Positions 1 to 11,599 of a stretch of DNA of 64,000 nucleotides are shown in pieces. Position numbers and translations under genes: made by a program. Numbering within the stretch: position 1 is the first letter of the stretch; each line of letters opens with the position of its first letter. Source of the stretch: Rhea pennata (Eukaryota; Chordata; Aves; Rheiformes; Rheidae). The DNA lies in assembly GCF_028389875.1 (NCBI RefSeq), contig NC_084671.1, positions 29,879,083 through 29,943,082 on the forward strand, read 5' to 3'. A model generated the notes under the pieces. The model was given only the letters and a program-made list of their open reading frames with translations. It did no database searches and was not told where the DNA came from.

Positions 1-1340
1 GCTCTTCTTTGTCCTGGCCAGGACCGGGCATTTTCCCTTGTTAAATTTTGATGAGGTTCCTGATGGCCCATTCCTCTGTCTTGCCCAGGTCCCTCTGAAA
101 AGCAGCCCTGCCCAGCCCTGTACGAACTAGTCCGCTAGTTTGGGGTCTTTTGAAAATTTGACATGAAGGAACTCCATTGCCTCTTCCAGGTTGTTGAAAG
201 AGATTTCCAGTCATTAACTGAACAGGACATACCATAGGACATACAGGACATACTGAACTAGACAAAGCTCTGGACTACCCCAGGACAGAGCTCTGCAGAG
301 CTCCACTTGTCACTGCCTCCAAGTAGAGAACAATCTATTAACCACAGCTATCTGAGCCTGACCATCCAATCAGATTTTATCCATCTGAATGCCCACCTAC
401 TCAGACTGTAAAAGCCTAACTTGGGTACAACAATATTGTAGGAAATATTTCAAAATCCTTGCTGAAGTCAAGGTAAATGGCACCAACTGTTCTCCTCTTG
501 CCCACAGATTTAGTCATTTCATTGCAAAAGGCAATTAGCTTGGTAGGCATGACTTAGCCTTGGTCAGTCTATGCTGACTGTTTCTGATCAACCTATTCTC
601 CTTTGTGTGCCTAGAAATGTGCTCAAAAAAAAAAAAAAAACAAAAAAAACAAAAAAAAAAACTATGATTTTCCCATGGACCTACGAGAGGCTGACCATTC
701 TATTGTTCCCTGGGATGCCTTTTTGGCCATTATTGAAGACGGATGCTGTATCTGACTTTCTCCAATCACTGAGGAGCTCCCCTGATATCCACGATCTTTC
801 AAAGGTGATTGATAGACTAGGAAGGGCATCAGACAGCTCTCAGCCCCAGGGATGCAGTTCCTTGGGACCCATGTATGGATCAAGTCCTTGCAAATCACCT
901 CTTCTTCATTTCTCATCCACTATTGGTAGTCCATCTTCTCCTTGAACCCTTTCACTAAGCATAAAGGCCTGGAAGACCATGTTGCTGAAGGCCAAGGCAA
1001 AAAAAGACATTGAGCACCTCAGCTTTGTCTGTGTCCTGTCTCACTAAGTCATCTCCCAACCCCCTCGGCAATGGGCTCGCATTTTCCTTGTTCAGCCTTT
1101 TACTACACTACTGTAATGGCAGAAACTGTTCTTCTTGCCCTTGACATTCCCTGTAGGTGTGAGTTCCAGGTAAACTTTGGCTTTCCTGGCACCATGTCTA
1201 CATGCCTGGGCAGTGCTTCTGAATCCCTCCTTTGCAGCCTGTCCCTGCCTCCACCTCTTGTATGCTGCCTTTTCCCATTGGTGCTCTGCCATGTGTTTCT
1301 TGCTTAGCCACATTTGTCTCTTTGTACATTGACTTATTTT
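1..1340 (-). mobile_element. Ancient degraded CR1-type LINE fragment (ORF2 linker and RT region)
   Basis: Read on the + strand, blocks here follow in the same order as blocks of the younger CR1 copy at 23.9-26.1 kb. Positions 50-110 match the segment around 24640-24700. Positions 420-590 match 24960-25120, including the shared words gaagtcaaggta and atgctgact. Positions 662-830 match 25180-25320, including the shared word ccacgatctttca. Positions 1092-1300 match the linker upstream of RT at 25640-25770. On the minus strand the linker still reads AQACRHGARKAKVYLEL, which resembles the younger copy's VCRDAATKAKAQLEL. Many stops and indels show that the copy is old and dead. The 3' part of the element runs off the left edge of the window. 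The right limit is approximate because similarity fades between 1300 and 1400. Confidence 0.75.
625..661. repeat. A-rich simple repeat inside the old CR1
   Basis: Three A-runs are separated by single C bases (about 16, 8 and 10 A). The corresponding part of the younger CR1 copy has no such tract, so it arose or expanded after this copy inserted. Confidence 0.8.
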
Positions 1341-4300
1341 TCTGAGTACCTCCTGGGTCTTGGCTGGCACTTGCAGCCACCTTAGGCCTGCTTCCATACA
1401 CAGGTCCTACAGTATCAGGGGTATTATAGCTTGCCTCTATTCAGTCCTGCTCCAGCTCACACCATTTCAGGACAATCACATTCCCAAAGACATAAAACCC
1501 AACACCATCACCCTTTCAAGGCACCACAGCTCAGCACCCCTACGGCAGTTGACAAATCATGCCGTTCCTCTCTGCTGAGGGAAACCAGCTGACTTCCTGT
1601 TCGGAAGCAACACACAGCCCTGTTCCCTGGAGCAGTGTACAAAGTCCCTTCCTTGCCTACCAGGATAACTCTTCTCCTCCACCCCCCACAACCATAGCCT
1701 TGTGGGGCTGAACAAACATACCCTCAGGAGCCAGTTCAACTTAAACCAAAATGCACCTCTACATACTGCTGGCAAAAGGAGAGAAGCTGGGCAGAGCTGA
1801 TCCAGGGACATGTCTTTCTCTGGAATTCAGAGCAAGCCACAGGGTGAATGGCTTCTGAAAGCTCCCCACCTTCCTTAGATTTTTGCTCAGTAAACTTTTC
1901 CCCCTGTTAGCTTAACATAAGCAGTAAAACACAGGTTTTATCTATGTAATCTGGATTGTTTCCCACATACTCACATGCCTGAGGCTGCTCCACCACCCCC
2001 TCATGCCAAAAGGAGAAGCAGCAGCAGCCCTACAGCTCTTTGACACTGCAGAGGAAGCAAACACATCCACCTGATAAGGCAGGGCATGAGCACTTGTGTC
2101 TCATTTCTCATAGACTTGCCTGAGAGAAATTGCTCTGAGCATCACCTAACACCTCCTGCTGCCCCACAATGCCAAGTGAGCTGGGGGACAGCAACTCATC
2201 TGAGGTGTGCCACAAAGGCAACCTAGGGCACCAGGAGCAGCACTGGAGGGCACTGAGATAGCCTCCAACACCTAGTACCAGCACTCGAGCATGGAGCAAG
2301 GCACTCACAGCAGTTCAGATTCCCCTCCACCCCAGGCCAACCAGAAGGTGAATATAGCAGACAGGCTGAGGAAATGCCAGCCAAAACGTTTTCAGGACTG
2401 CGGTGACCTCTGTTCCAGCCCTCCCAGCTCCCAGAGATACCTGCAGGTTCAGGGTAGCAGGGCATGGCATAGCATGGCTCTGGTAAGGAGCTTAGCAGTC
2501 CAGGCCCACCACTAGCATTTCTCAGGATGGTCGGGCTCCTGGAAAGCTGTGGGCATAAAGGAAGAGCTCCCAAAATCCTTGATGGAGGAAGGCTTGCAGA
2601 GGGAACTCTGCTCTGGTCCGCTCTTCAGGAAAGGGGCTGGGAGGGCATCATGGGGGCAAGTGCAGGGAGCAGTGCAATACCTCACACAGCCAACTTGAGA
2701 AAATCACATGCCCAATGTGTGTTTTCCCCTCATAAAAAGTTTGTAGGCAGACTTCACACTTCAGGCTGCCTGAAAAGCCTCCAAGCAGGGGAGGCAACAC
2801 AGCCCACCAGTGTGGCCTTGTCCAGCCTCCTCACCCTGGGGAGGAGAAGATGTAGGATGTAAGCATCGGAGAACCCCAAGCAAGAGCTGAGCCCAGCCCT
2901 TCAGCCTGTGGTTTTCCTGCCTGCAAATCTTCACTGCAAGGAGGCCTCCAGTTGCAAGCAGAGCTCAGCAAGATCTGGCACTGAGAGACTTCCACCCATT
3001 ACTCCCCGGGCAGAGGACACAACTACCTGGCTCACTCAGCCCTGTGGTCAAGGGGAGTGTCGGCTCAGCACAGGCACTACCCAAGCACTGAGTATGACAA
3101 CCCCTCCCCAGGCCCACAAGTGCACCACAAGAACTACACCCAAAGACTGGTGGACTCCTGGTCAATGCTATCATTGAACAATCCACTTTGACTAGCCATA
3201 GGCACTGATCCTGCCACTCTGTCTCAGCTCAGTGGTTGTGCTGAGGACCTCAGCTCTGGAAGATCACAGCGAGATCATAGCTGCCTCTGCAGCATCAGTA
3301 ATGCAAAAATGCAGACTTACCAGCTGATACGATCTGGCTAGGGCCACCCAGCGGGTAGCAGTATGGTCATGGTAACCAGTGCTGACACAGTTCCACTATC
3401 ACACACATGTATTTATAACTCCCCGTTGTCCCTCAAGGCATACGGCTTACAGTTAAAAGAACAGCTGAAATAGGTTAAGGGATTCCCCAGGCCAGGGCGT
3501 GATTTTGTTCTGGCTATTTCTGTCTAAAACATGACCAGAAGCAGTTTGTTTTCTAAGCCACATTTGATGTCTGAGTTTCCCTGCTGGCACTAGCATTTCT
3601 ACAGCTCAGCCCTACCAGTGCCAGCTGGTTGTACCAATATGGAAGTGGTTCAAGAGAAACACCCTGCCTTCCCCACACAAGGAAAGCAAGTGGCAGATAG
3701 GAGATGGGACACAAAGCCCAGAGCATACCCTTGCTGCATAGAGGGTTGTGGACACCTCTCATTCCCTCTCCTGGATGCCCTCCTCGGTACTCTGAGAGAT
3801 GTTAGACTTCTGCATCATATGGTCTGATCTTTGTGTGTTTTTCCTGCTTGTCACAGCAGTCAGGCATGCAAAGCATGCCACTGACCTGAGTAGAATCACA
3901 CTGAGCACTGCCAGCCCTTGTCATGGCTCTATTTTTCCTCAACCACCCTGCCTCTCTCCATGCTTACCTGATGTCTGTCCCTCGTATTGAGACTGCAGAT
4001 AGCAGCATGACTTGCAAAAACAGACATAGAGAAGATACCCTACCCAGGCTTGGCTTCTTTCTCAGCAATGTCCCAGTGCTGGCTCCATGCTTGGAGGTTT
4101 CTACATCCACAGTTCTGCTTGCCAGACTTATCGTGGGACATCATCTCAGCTCATTCCTCCTTCATGTACTTGGTAGGACCTTGAGTGCACCCTCTGCTCC
4201 AGTGGTTTGGCTGCCTGGCCCCAGGGTTATTTGGCGTAATGGTGTCTGCCTTTGCCCCTGCTTTGGTCAGGAGCTGCTTTTAAGCTGAGGAGCTCATTCT

Positions 4301-5785
4301 TGGTCTCTGCCTTACCTTATGTTGCAGATATGCCTGTGCTCAGTCTGGTAACTCTCTGACCCTGAACCATGGACTTCACTTTCTGGCTTGAACTTGGCCC
4401 TGCCTCATCACTACAGATTTTTTCTAGGGATCTCTGGGTTGCAGCTGACTCTGGTTATTGTCATGGACCTGCCCTGCTCACCCTGCTCTGATCCTGTGGG
4501 ACTGCACGCTTACTGAGAAGGATGTTGCCCTGTAGGCCTTGCAATCACCTTCAGCTTCCTGCACTTGTGAGCAGCCTGGCTGTGTAGCTCCCCAACATTG
4601 CCTCCCAATAGCCAGACTCATACCATAAGCCTCAGGCTCCTTTAGCTACTGCATCTCCTTCCAGCACCTCTAAGGGCACCCCAATGTGAAAAGTGGAGAA
4701 TAATACCTGGGCTGGCTGAGAAGGCTGTGATGGCTTGAGTCCAGCTCCACGGCCCCCTGAGCAAGACTCAAGTCACCTGCGATGCACACCACATTGCCAC
4801 ACTGGGGCTCGTCTCAGTCAAGGCGAGGATCTCAAGTCCCTAGAATGCTCATGCTGCATTGGCATTTAGCTTTTGTGCATCTCCATTTGCTCCTTAAACT
4901 CATGTTTCACTGGAGAAATCCATGACACATCACAGAGACAAAGATGATATGGTTCTCAGAAGGTCAGACATCCAAAGCTTTATAGTTAGCACAAACCACC
5001 ATCATTTCCCCCCACACTAATCCTTGATTAAACAAAGAAGCACTAGCACTTCTCCAGACAACCGTTTTATGTAGATACTGGGGAGCTAGTATTTGCTGTG
5101 ACCAGTGTTTTTTGCAGGCAATCCTTCTACACCTACCAAAGCTGTGAGCCAGCAAGAGCAGAACTTGCAGAAGGCTACCACTCAGCTTTGGCAAGAAGCA
5201 AGATTTTCTCTTATTTTATCTCCTCTGTGTCTGTTTTAATCCAGCAGTTGATTGACAAAAAGAAACTACAAGCTGAAGTGATGATAAAATATTAACTGTG
5301 ATATAATTTATTCTTGTATCTTTTAGTCAATATTTTTCATTATTCCTACTCGAGCTATTTTTAATGGATTCTTCTAGCTGAGATTGTTACTTAAACAAGT
5401 TATGACACCCTAAAACATAGTATTCAGCCATGCTGACAGCATCTATCTTAACAGCATGCAAACACATGTGTGCACATCCAAAAATTGCCTCTGAGCAGTT
5501 AATAGACATTTGCCAGAGCTCCCATTGCTGATGAGCTGCTGAGTTTGCTTCTAGGTAGACCCAACAGGAACCTGAAAAGACAGACACCTTGCCATTGTGG
5601 CTGCTGTCAACATGGATCTCTGTTTCAACTCTTTTTTGATCCTCCTTTTCTTAGTGGTATGCCTTGGGAAAACGCCCCAAAAGCATAGACTGAAATTTCA
5701 TTGATAAAACCTATAATATGCAGATGTTGTTCTTATTTATTTTAGCTTTATATATTCTTAAATCCTCACTCTTCAAAAAACATGA
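1341..5785. other. Intergenic DNA without a recognisable gene
   Basis: This C-rich to AT-rich stretch lies downstream of NRROS. I translated it in both directions and saw no exon of CEP19, PIGX or PAK2, which follow NRROS in the human order. Open frames up to about 120 codons occur (for example + 3923-4288), but they have no recognisable domain, no homology I know and no splice context. They are read as chance. Confidence 0.6.
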
Positions 5786-5808
5786 ATGCAAAACACTTAA
5801 TATGTAAG

Positions 5809-5814
5809 TTTATT
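5809..5814 (-). other. Probable NRROS poly(A) signal
   Basis: The + strand TTTATT is AATAAA on the minus strand. It is the first canonical hexamer after the NRROS stop codon at 6821. A T/G-rich stretch follows 15-40 bases downstream on the minus strand (read from about 5795 to 5765), as expected for a cleavage site. This gives a 3' UTR of about 1.0 kb. A second AATAAA on the minus strand lies at 5741-5736. Confidence 0.5.
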
Positions 5815-6820
5815 TGCTAAAATGACAGGGACATTTTTGCATTTCACAACTCAAATCAGGAGTTGACTAAAAACTTTAGCAATTGAGTCACTGCCATGCA
5901 ACCACGTGCAAGAGTAATCCCACTGCTTGCAAACGGATCTTTAGAAACTGTTTGTCACTAAATGTGGTTCTCACTCAGAAGTTTTCGTTCTGACATTAGC
6001 AGCATGCCCCTTCTTCAGAGCACATGGATGAGGTGCTTGTTTCCTCCCAGGGCAATTCACTAGCTGTCATGCACATCGGATACTTCCTGTGTAATCAGCT
6101 AGCCCCTGGCTGCCTATAGCACTGTGGGACAAATTGCACTGCTGATAGATGTCTTGTGTGCTACTGGGATGAATAAATAAAAGGGAACTGATTGATGGGA
6201 GAGAACAGGGCTGGGGAGCAAGTATCATAACCCCTTCAACTAAAAAGGATTTGGCATTGCATCCATTCAGCTCTCAGCAACATCATCCAAACATTTCTGC
6301 AGAAGACACATTCTTCAAAGATCCAGCACAGGCCAATGTTTCTAGCATGGCCCCAGGCTCTGTCTCGGCCCCAATACCCTTAGGCCTGTGAAGCATTCTT
6401 GCTAGTAGGAACACCACCTCTCCCAGCACCCCAGGTCGTCCTGTGGCCCTTGAGCCCAGCAAATCTCACTCGTCTTGGGGAATTTAACATCTATTATTCC
6501 CCTTGTTTTCATTTAGCCCTTCCTTCCTGTGATCCTCTCTCTCCATCTGAATTTCTCTCCTATTCACAGTGTCTTAAAAAAAAAACAATCCTCCTGCGAT
6601 TATTGTTACTGACTGCTTCGTCTCCAGACCCACAAGGGAGCCTGGAGGTAAGTTCTTGCCCAGCCCAAAGCAGCAGAACATGCCCTAGAGGAAGCTGAAA
6701 TTCAGTACGAAAACATTTCTCGGCTGCTCCATCTTTCAGCTGAGGTCTCAGCCCCCCTGATGCCCAGCACAGATTTACCATTCCTGAGTGCCACCAGCCC
6801 TTCCTCCTCCTCTACACCCA

Positions 6821-8794
6821 TCAATAAGGGTTGGATACTCCACACTGACTTTTCACCATTTTAAGCAACTTTTGCTTGAGTGTGAGGAAAATAATAGCAA
6901 AGGCGACCAGGAGAGTCAAGCAAGTTGGCAGAGCAAGCACCAGATACAGGAGAGCCAGGTCAGCTGTGCTCCACCGGCAGCCCTGGAGGATGGGCTCTGG
7001 TAGGGCCCTGGCACTCACTGTCCTGGAGGCATAGCTGCAGGTCACTTCCTGTCCATCACGGATGTGCAACCTCTCAACCTGCTGCAGGGAGTCCCACCAT
7101 CCCAGCATGCAGCAGTTGTAGGGATTTCGGCTGAGGTAGACCTCATGCAGACTCTTCCCCAAGGGTGTCCATATCACATCCTGTGGAAGGGCTGGGAGGC
7201 AGTTGTCCCGGAGGTCAAGTGTATGCAATCTGAGGATGCCCAGAGATGCAGGGAAGATGGTCAGGGAGTTTCCTGATAGGTCCAAGCATGTCAGGCTCTG
7301 AAAATCAGAGAAGTCAATGTCTACTACAGTGGAAGAGAAGCTGGTGTTTCTCAGAGACAAAACTCGCAAGGTTAGAGTAAGATCTTGCAGCCATCCCAGG
7401 CCCCCAGACAGTACCTCCTGGTTGTCAGAGAGGTCCAAGTGTGTAAGCGATGTCCCTTGGAAAGGGTGACTGCCCAGCCCTTTAAGACCACAGCCAGCCA
7501 AGGAAAGACGAGTTAAGGTTGTGATACCCCTGATGTCTACACAAGGAGGGTTCTCCACCTTGTCTGCAACAGCTTTCTGGGGACAAAGGTCTACCCGGTT
7601 GTGACTAAGGTCAATTGTAGTGATCTTCCTGGTGTAGGTGAAAAATCTAGCAGGAAGCATGTGCAGCCTATTGGTGCTCAAGTTGAATAGCTGCAGGCTG
7701 GGCAGGACACCTCTGACAGGCAGGTCTGCCCGTAGCTCTGAGAGACGATTCTGGCTTAGGTCCAGGTCCTTCAGCATTGCTAAAGGGTTCCCTTCCGACA
7801 GGTGAAACATCTCCAGGCAGTTCTGGTTCAGCTTCAGGTGGGTCAGGGAAGGCATTTTTGCCAGGAAGTCCTCCGGTAGGTACCAGACCTGGTTCTGGCT
7901 CATGTCCAGGAGGCGTAAGGAGGAGAGATTGCTGTGGCAAATCTCGTCCCAGAGGCTGACTGTAGTGACGTTGGTGGAATTGCCGTCAATGAGCAGGAAC
8001 TGCACTGTGACATTTACCAGGGATGTGGCATTGGCAAGATGCTGGTAAAAGCTCATCTCATTGTCCTTCAGCAGCAAGGAATGCAGCTTACTCTGCCGAG
8101 GCAGCACGGGGAAAAACAGGAGCTTGTTGTGGGACAGGTCCAGCACCTCCAGTTCAAAGAGGGCATCACTTTCAAGAGTGAGAAACCACTCAATGGCATT
8201 GTTGCTGACATTGAGCACTCTGAGCTGCATCAGGTCAAACTCTGCAATGCATGGAATGTAGTTGTAAGCCATGTTGAGCCTCTGCAGCCTCTGCAGCCCT
8301 TCAAAAGCTTGGTCAATCTCAAAGATGTAATTCTTCTCCAGGTTCAGCTCCAGCAGCTGAGTCAAGTTTGTGAAGGTGGATGAGTCCAGCCTCATGATGA
8401 TGTTCCTGGCCACAGACAAGACCTCCAAGGAGGACAGATTCCAGAGCAAAACTGATACCATGTCCTCAGTGAGGTGGTTTCCAGCTAGATCCAGTTTCCT
8501 TAGAGCTGGTAAAGCAGAAAGAGCAGCTGCTGTCACTGAGTAGTTTGTAAAGAGAAGGTTATCTGCCAAGGAGAGCACGTGGAGGCCTTGGCTGCCCAGG
8601 AATGCACCAGGTTCAATGAGCTTCAGACGATTCTTTGACAAGCTGAGATGCCTCAGTTTTTGGTATGCAAGCACAGAGGCATTCCCAAGGACCTGTATAG
8701 TGTTGTCATCAAGCAATAACTCCTCTATGTCATCTTGCAGATTTCTTGGGACTGAATTCAACCATCTTCCAATGCAGGAGGCAGTGCTCTGCAC
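6821..8794 (-). CDS. NRROS: NRROS coding exon 2 (LRR ectodomain, TM, tail)
   Basis: The acceptor ttcactcgcttcag ends at 8795, and the exon opens with VQSTASC, aligning with human VGGAADC. It encodes 657 residues and the stop. The reading frame stays open 28 codons upstream of the acceptor, with a chance ATG at 8878; that ATG would skip the signal peptide and is not the natural start. Confidence 0.96.
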   Translation of the reverse strand: MQSTASCIGRWLNSVPRNLQDDIEELLLDDNTIQVLGNASVLAYQKLRHLSLSKNRLKLIEPGAFLGSQGLHVLSLADNLLFTNYSVTAAALSALPALRKLDLAGNHLTEDMVSVLLWNLSSLEVLSVARNIIMRLDSSTFTNLTQLLELNLEKNYIFEIDQAFEGLQRLQRLNMAYNYIPCIAEFDLMQLRVLNVSNNAIEWFLTLESDALFELEVLDLSHNKLLFFPVLPRQSKLHSLLLKDNEMSFYQHLANATSLVNVTVQFLLIDGNSTNVTTVSLWDEICHSNLSSLRLLDMSQNQVWYLPEDFLAKMPSLTHLKLNQNCLEMFHLSEGNPLAMLKDLDLSQNRLSELRADLPVRGVLPSLQLFNLSTNRLHMLPARFFTYTRKITTIDLSHNRVDLCPQKAVADKVENPPCVDIRGITTLTRLSLAGCGLKGLGSHPFQGTSLTHLDLSDNQEVLSGGLGWLQDLTLTLRVLSLRNTSFSSTVVDIDFSDFQSLTCLDLSGNSLTIFPASLGILRLHTLDLRDNCLPALPQDVIWTPLGKSLHEVYLSRNPYNCCMLGWWDSLQQVERLHIRDGQEVTCSYASRTVSARALPEPILQGCRWSTADLALLYLVLALPTCLTLLVAFAIIFLTLKQKLLKMVKSQCGVSNPY

Positions 8795-9389
8795 CTGAAG
8801 CGAGTGAATATGAAATATCTCACAGGAAGGGCAACTTGATGGACCAGGGAATAAGTCTATGCAAACACAGGTATGCACAGAGCATCAGCAGACTCATGAC
8901 TGCTGCCCAACCAGTGCCTATGTCAGCAGAGCTCCCACATCCCTCCACTCTCACTTTGCAGCCAGGAGCCTGCACAATGCCATGAAGGCAGACAATGGCA
9001 CATGTAAATAGGAGCACCAGGGGCACACTTAAACAATAACAGCAAGGGGAGGGACAGCCATGAGGCATGAAGAGAAAGGGAGGTGGGATGAAGGATTTTA
9101 GGGAATAAAGTGTGGATGGAGAAGATGGCTCCACATTTAAAGCCCCCCATTCAATTCTTAGCTCTGATGCTAACTTGGTAACTGGGATAAGGAGGGTCTG
9201 GAGATGTTGAGATGCTTGGGATTTGTAGGGTAGGAGCAAGTCCTTCATCAGAAGGGTGAGGTTTTGCAAGAGGCAACTCACTAGTCTGCAGCCCCCAGGA
9301 GACGTTGCCCGGGCTGCACCAGCCCCACTTCCCCATCCTGCTGCTAAAAGGACAAGAATCAGGGAGAAACCGAGGAATGGTGGCTCCAT
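6821..9389 (-). CDS. NRROS: Negative regulator of reactive oxygen species / LRRC33, latent TGF-beta1 anchoring receptor (two coding exons)
   Basis: Coding exons are 9389-9282 and 8794-6821 on the minus strand. Together they give 693 aa; human is 692. In order the protein has a signal peptide (about residues 1-24), a leucine-rich-repeat ectodomain with roughly twenty repeats, a transmembrane helix near 649-675 and a short basic tail. Family knowledge: NRROS pairs by disulfide bonds with latent TGF-beta1 on macrophages and microglia and presents it to integrins; it was also reported to restrain NOX2 in phagocytes. Seen here: Cys218 (NYIPC) and Cys362 (NQNC) align with the two human cysteines used for the TGF-beta1 link. 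Landmark motifs NLSSLEVLSVA, NYIFEI, LDLSHNKLLFFP and LLYLVLALPTCLTLLVA match human at the same places. The start was chosen because it opens the signal peptide and lies 16 bases after a splice acceptor. GARP (LRRC32) is the nearest paralogue; the end motifs and gene neighbours favour NRROS. Confidence 0.97.
9282..9389 (-). CDS. NRROS: NRROS coding exon 1 (signal peptide)
   Basis: This exon encodes 36 residues, MEPPFLGFSLILVLLAAG and onward to GGCRL, where human has GVCKL. It ends in phase 0 at a strong donor, GTGAGT, beginning at 9281. Upstream, ttctgtcttcacag is a good acceptor ending at 9406, so the exon would start at 9405 and carry 16 bases of 5' UTR. At least one untranslated exon must therefore lie further upstream. 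Confidence 0.93.
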
Positions 9390-9410
9390 TTCAACAACAG
9401 CACTCCTGTG

Positions 9411-11380
9411 AAGACAGAAACAGAGGTGAGAGGATCAAAGGCTGCCATCTGCTCATCCTGGGCTTCTCCTAGGATACCTGTCACAACACCATTCCCACTT
9501 CAAGCACCTTCAGACATGCCATCGTGTCTCTTCTCCAGCAGTTACCCTGTTGCTCTGCACTGGCTGCTTGCTTACAGCTTGGGGGCAGCTCAAGGCTCAG
9601 AACTTCCATCCTCCTTCAGCTATTATGGCTCTACTTGAACCCAGGCCTATGGCTCCCATCGTTCCCCAGTGGGCACAGAGAGGTGATGGGCAGCACAGGC
9701 TTCCAGGTGACAAACACCTTGTAGCAGCGGCTGCCATGGCCTGTGAGAGACTTGGGCCACTGCAAGCTTCCCAGATTGTGCCCTGAAGCATGGAACATAG
9801 CATAGGCATGAAGACATGGGGAACAGCCCCCTGCACCAACCCCCAGGCAGCTAGCACTCCCCATGCCAGCATGGGGGTCGTAGAGGAGACCCTCACCCTC
9901 CCTCTTTAGGCCATCCTCAGAGCTGAGGAGCCCCTTCAGGGTTGCTACCTCCTGGCTGAGCACCTGAGGGCTGGACAAGGTGAGGGACAGGGAGGTGGCA
10001 GCCTGGTCCCTGGCAGCAGGGACTGAAGCAGGAACAACCAGCAATGCTGGACCATGGGGCTGAAAGCTTGGGGAGCAGCACACATGTGGGCAAGGCACAG
10101 CTGCTTGCAAACACCACTGAACTGCAACACTTGAGAAAGAGGCTTCCTCCCCACCTGGAGCTTGTAACTCCACCCTCACAGCAAAAAAAAAAGCTGACTT
10201 TGGGTGACACCAACAACCCTGAGTTTCACTGCAGGGGCTGGTCCCCTCTAGCACCCGTCGTTGTAATAACCTTCCGGAGGCCCCTTGGTGCTGCCCAGTG
10301 GAAGTTACTGTCTTTCAATACAAGGTCCCAAGTTACTAATTTTGTGGAACCAAGGTTGATGATATTTGCATCTGGGCAAAAGCTGAACTTCAGGCAAATG
10401 AGTAGCAAGGTCTTGACAAGGGCTCAGCAGAGTTTCATATCTGTTAACACTTGAAGAAGAAATTGAAGGTTATTTTTGGCAGCCTGAGTAGCTGGAGCTA
10501 GAATTTAGCACCTAAGATGGAGCAGGGGATGTGTTCTGGGTTTTCTTCTCCCTTGGAACACCCAAAGTGGGATTATACTGAATTCCAGAAATCTGAAGCC
10601 AATCCCTTATCAAAACAGAGCTAATTAATTCTATGGGGATAAAAAGAAATTCCTCCCTCTCTGGGATAAAGCTGATGTAAAGTAGCTTATGCCCTTCCCA
10701 ACTCACTGACCTCTATCAGAGCCTTCTGCCGGGACACAGCTGGCAGCAAGCTCAGGTAGATGGAGCCTGCTGTGTCCTCATTGCAGCACTGTGCCCATGA
10801 AACCTGGGGCTTTAGTTCTAGCTTGGGATTGAATCCTGGATCCCCCTGCTTTGCAGAAGCTCTTGCTTTCTCTCATTCAGATCAGTTTTTCTCCTACCCA
10901 CTGTTTCATCAGTGCCCATCTGTGTTCTCCCCCAACATTACAAGCTCTCTCTCATCTCAGTCCTCCTGCAACCCTCCCTGTGGTGGCTCTGGCAGGCTGG
11001 AGGACAGAGGATGGCATGTGTGTTAGCCTCCTAAACTTGCTGGTGACTACCCCAGCCAGGAGAGCAGGTGGCAGAATAAGCAGGAAATCCTTGCCCTCAT
11101 AGCCCTGTGGTGGCCCTGGTGCCTGCTTAGCACCGGATGAACCTGCAGCACACAGGCAAGAGGTTTCTGAGTGCTAGGGGTACTTCCCGCTGCACATGCC
11201 AGGCCACAGGACCAGCCCACGCAGCCACATCATTGGCCAGGGCGCTTTTACAAACGTGGGCATAAATGATGCACAGTCACCAGGTTTACGAGTGCTTTAA
11301 CCTGGCAAGAGGGTTCCCCGCACTCCCACCTGGATTTTAGCTCCAGTTCAGCAAAGCCTGAGAGGCAAATATTGGGAGGC
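9411..11380. other. NRROS 5' intron region
   Basis: This is non-coding sequence between the first coding exon of NRROS and the candidate untranslated exon near 11.4 kb. I see no repeat family that I can name. Overlapping minus-strand open frames between 9597 and 10254 are low-complexity, Pro/Cys/Leu-rich and unlike any known protein. Confidence 0.5.
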
Positions 11381-11390
11381 AAATACTCAC

Positions 11391-11540
11391 CGCTTGGAGC
11401 GACGTGCAGGGTTCACAGCAACTCATCTTGCAGCTAACAGCCCACTCTGCCTAGTGCTCAGCGACTTCTTGGGACTAAGGTTAGCTGTAGCCCGCTGATT
11501 TTCTCTTTCACCCGTTTTCTAGCTTAGCACTAATATAGCC
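11391..11540 (-). promoter_or_regulatory. NRROS: Candidate NRROS promoter and untranslated first exon
   Basis: NRROS needs an upstream non-coding exon, because an acceptor sits just before its ATG. On the minus strand a strong donor (GCG|GTGAGTAT) begins at 11390. About 140 bases upstream is a TATA-like ggctatattag (11540-11530), flanked by ETS-type GGAA cores near 11546 and 11560 on the + strand. This would give a first exon of about 110 bases. ETS/PU.1 control is typical of myeloid genes, but the assignment here is inference from spacing and motifs only. Confidence 0.35.
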
Positions 11541-11599
11541 TTTGCGGAAGGAGCTAACGGAAACTGCAGTCACATGAACACAAAGAGCGTGGCAAGTCA

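Noticed and set aside
4290-4720. A C-rich stretch with a repeat-like feel between the old CR1 and NRROS
   Set aside because: It might be a diverged interspersed repeat, but I could not match it to any family or find end repeats, so it is not annotated.
6821-8878. Using the ATG at 8878 as the NRROS start
   Set aside because: The 28 residues before the acceptor at 8795 have no human counterpart and lack a signal peptide. The exon at 9389-9282 supplies the proper start.
9597-10254. Overlapping minus-strand open frames of up to 207 codons upstream of NRROS
   Set aside because: They overlap in several frames and are Cys/Pro/Leu-rich without a motif. They lie in the expected 5' intron of NRROS.
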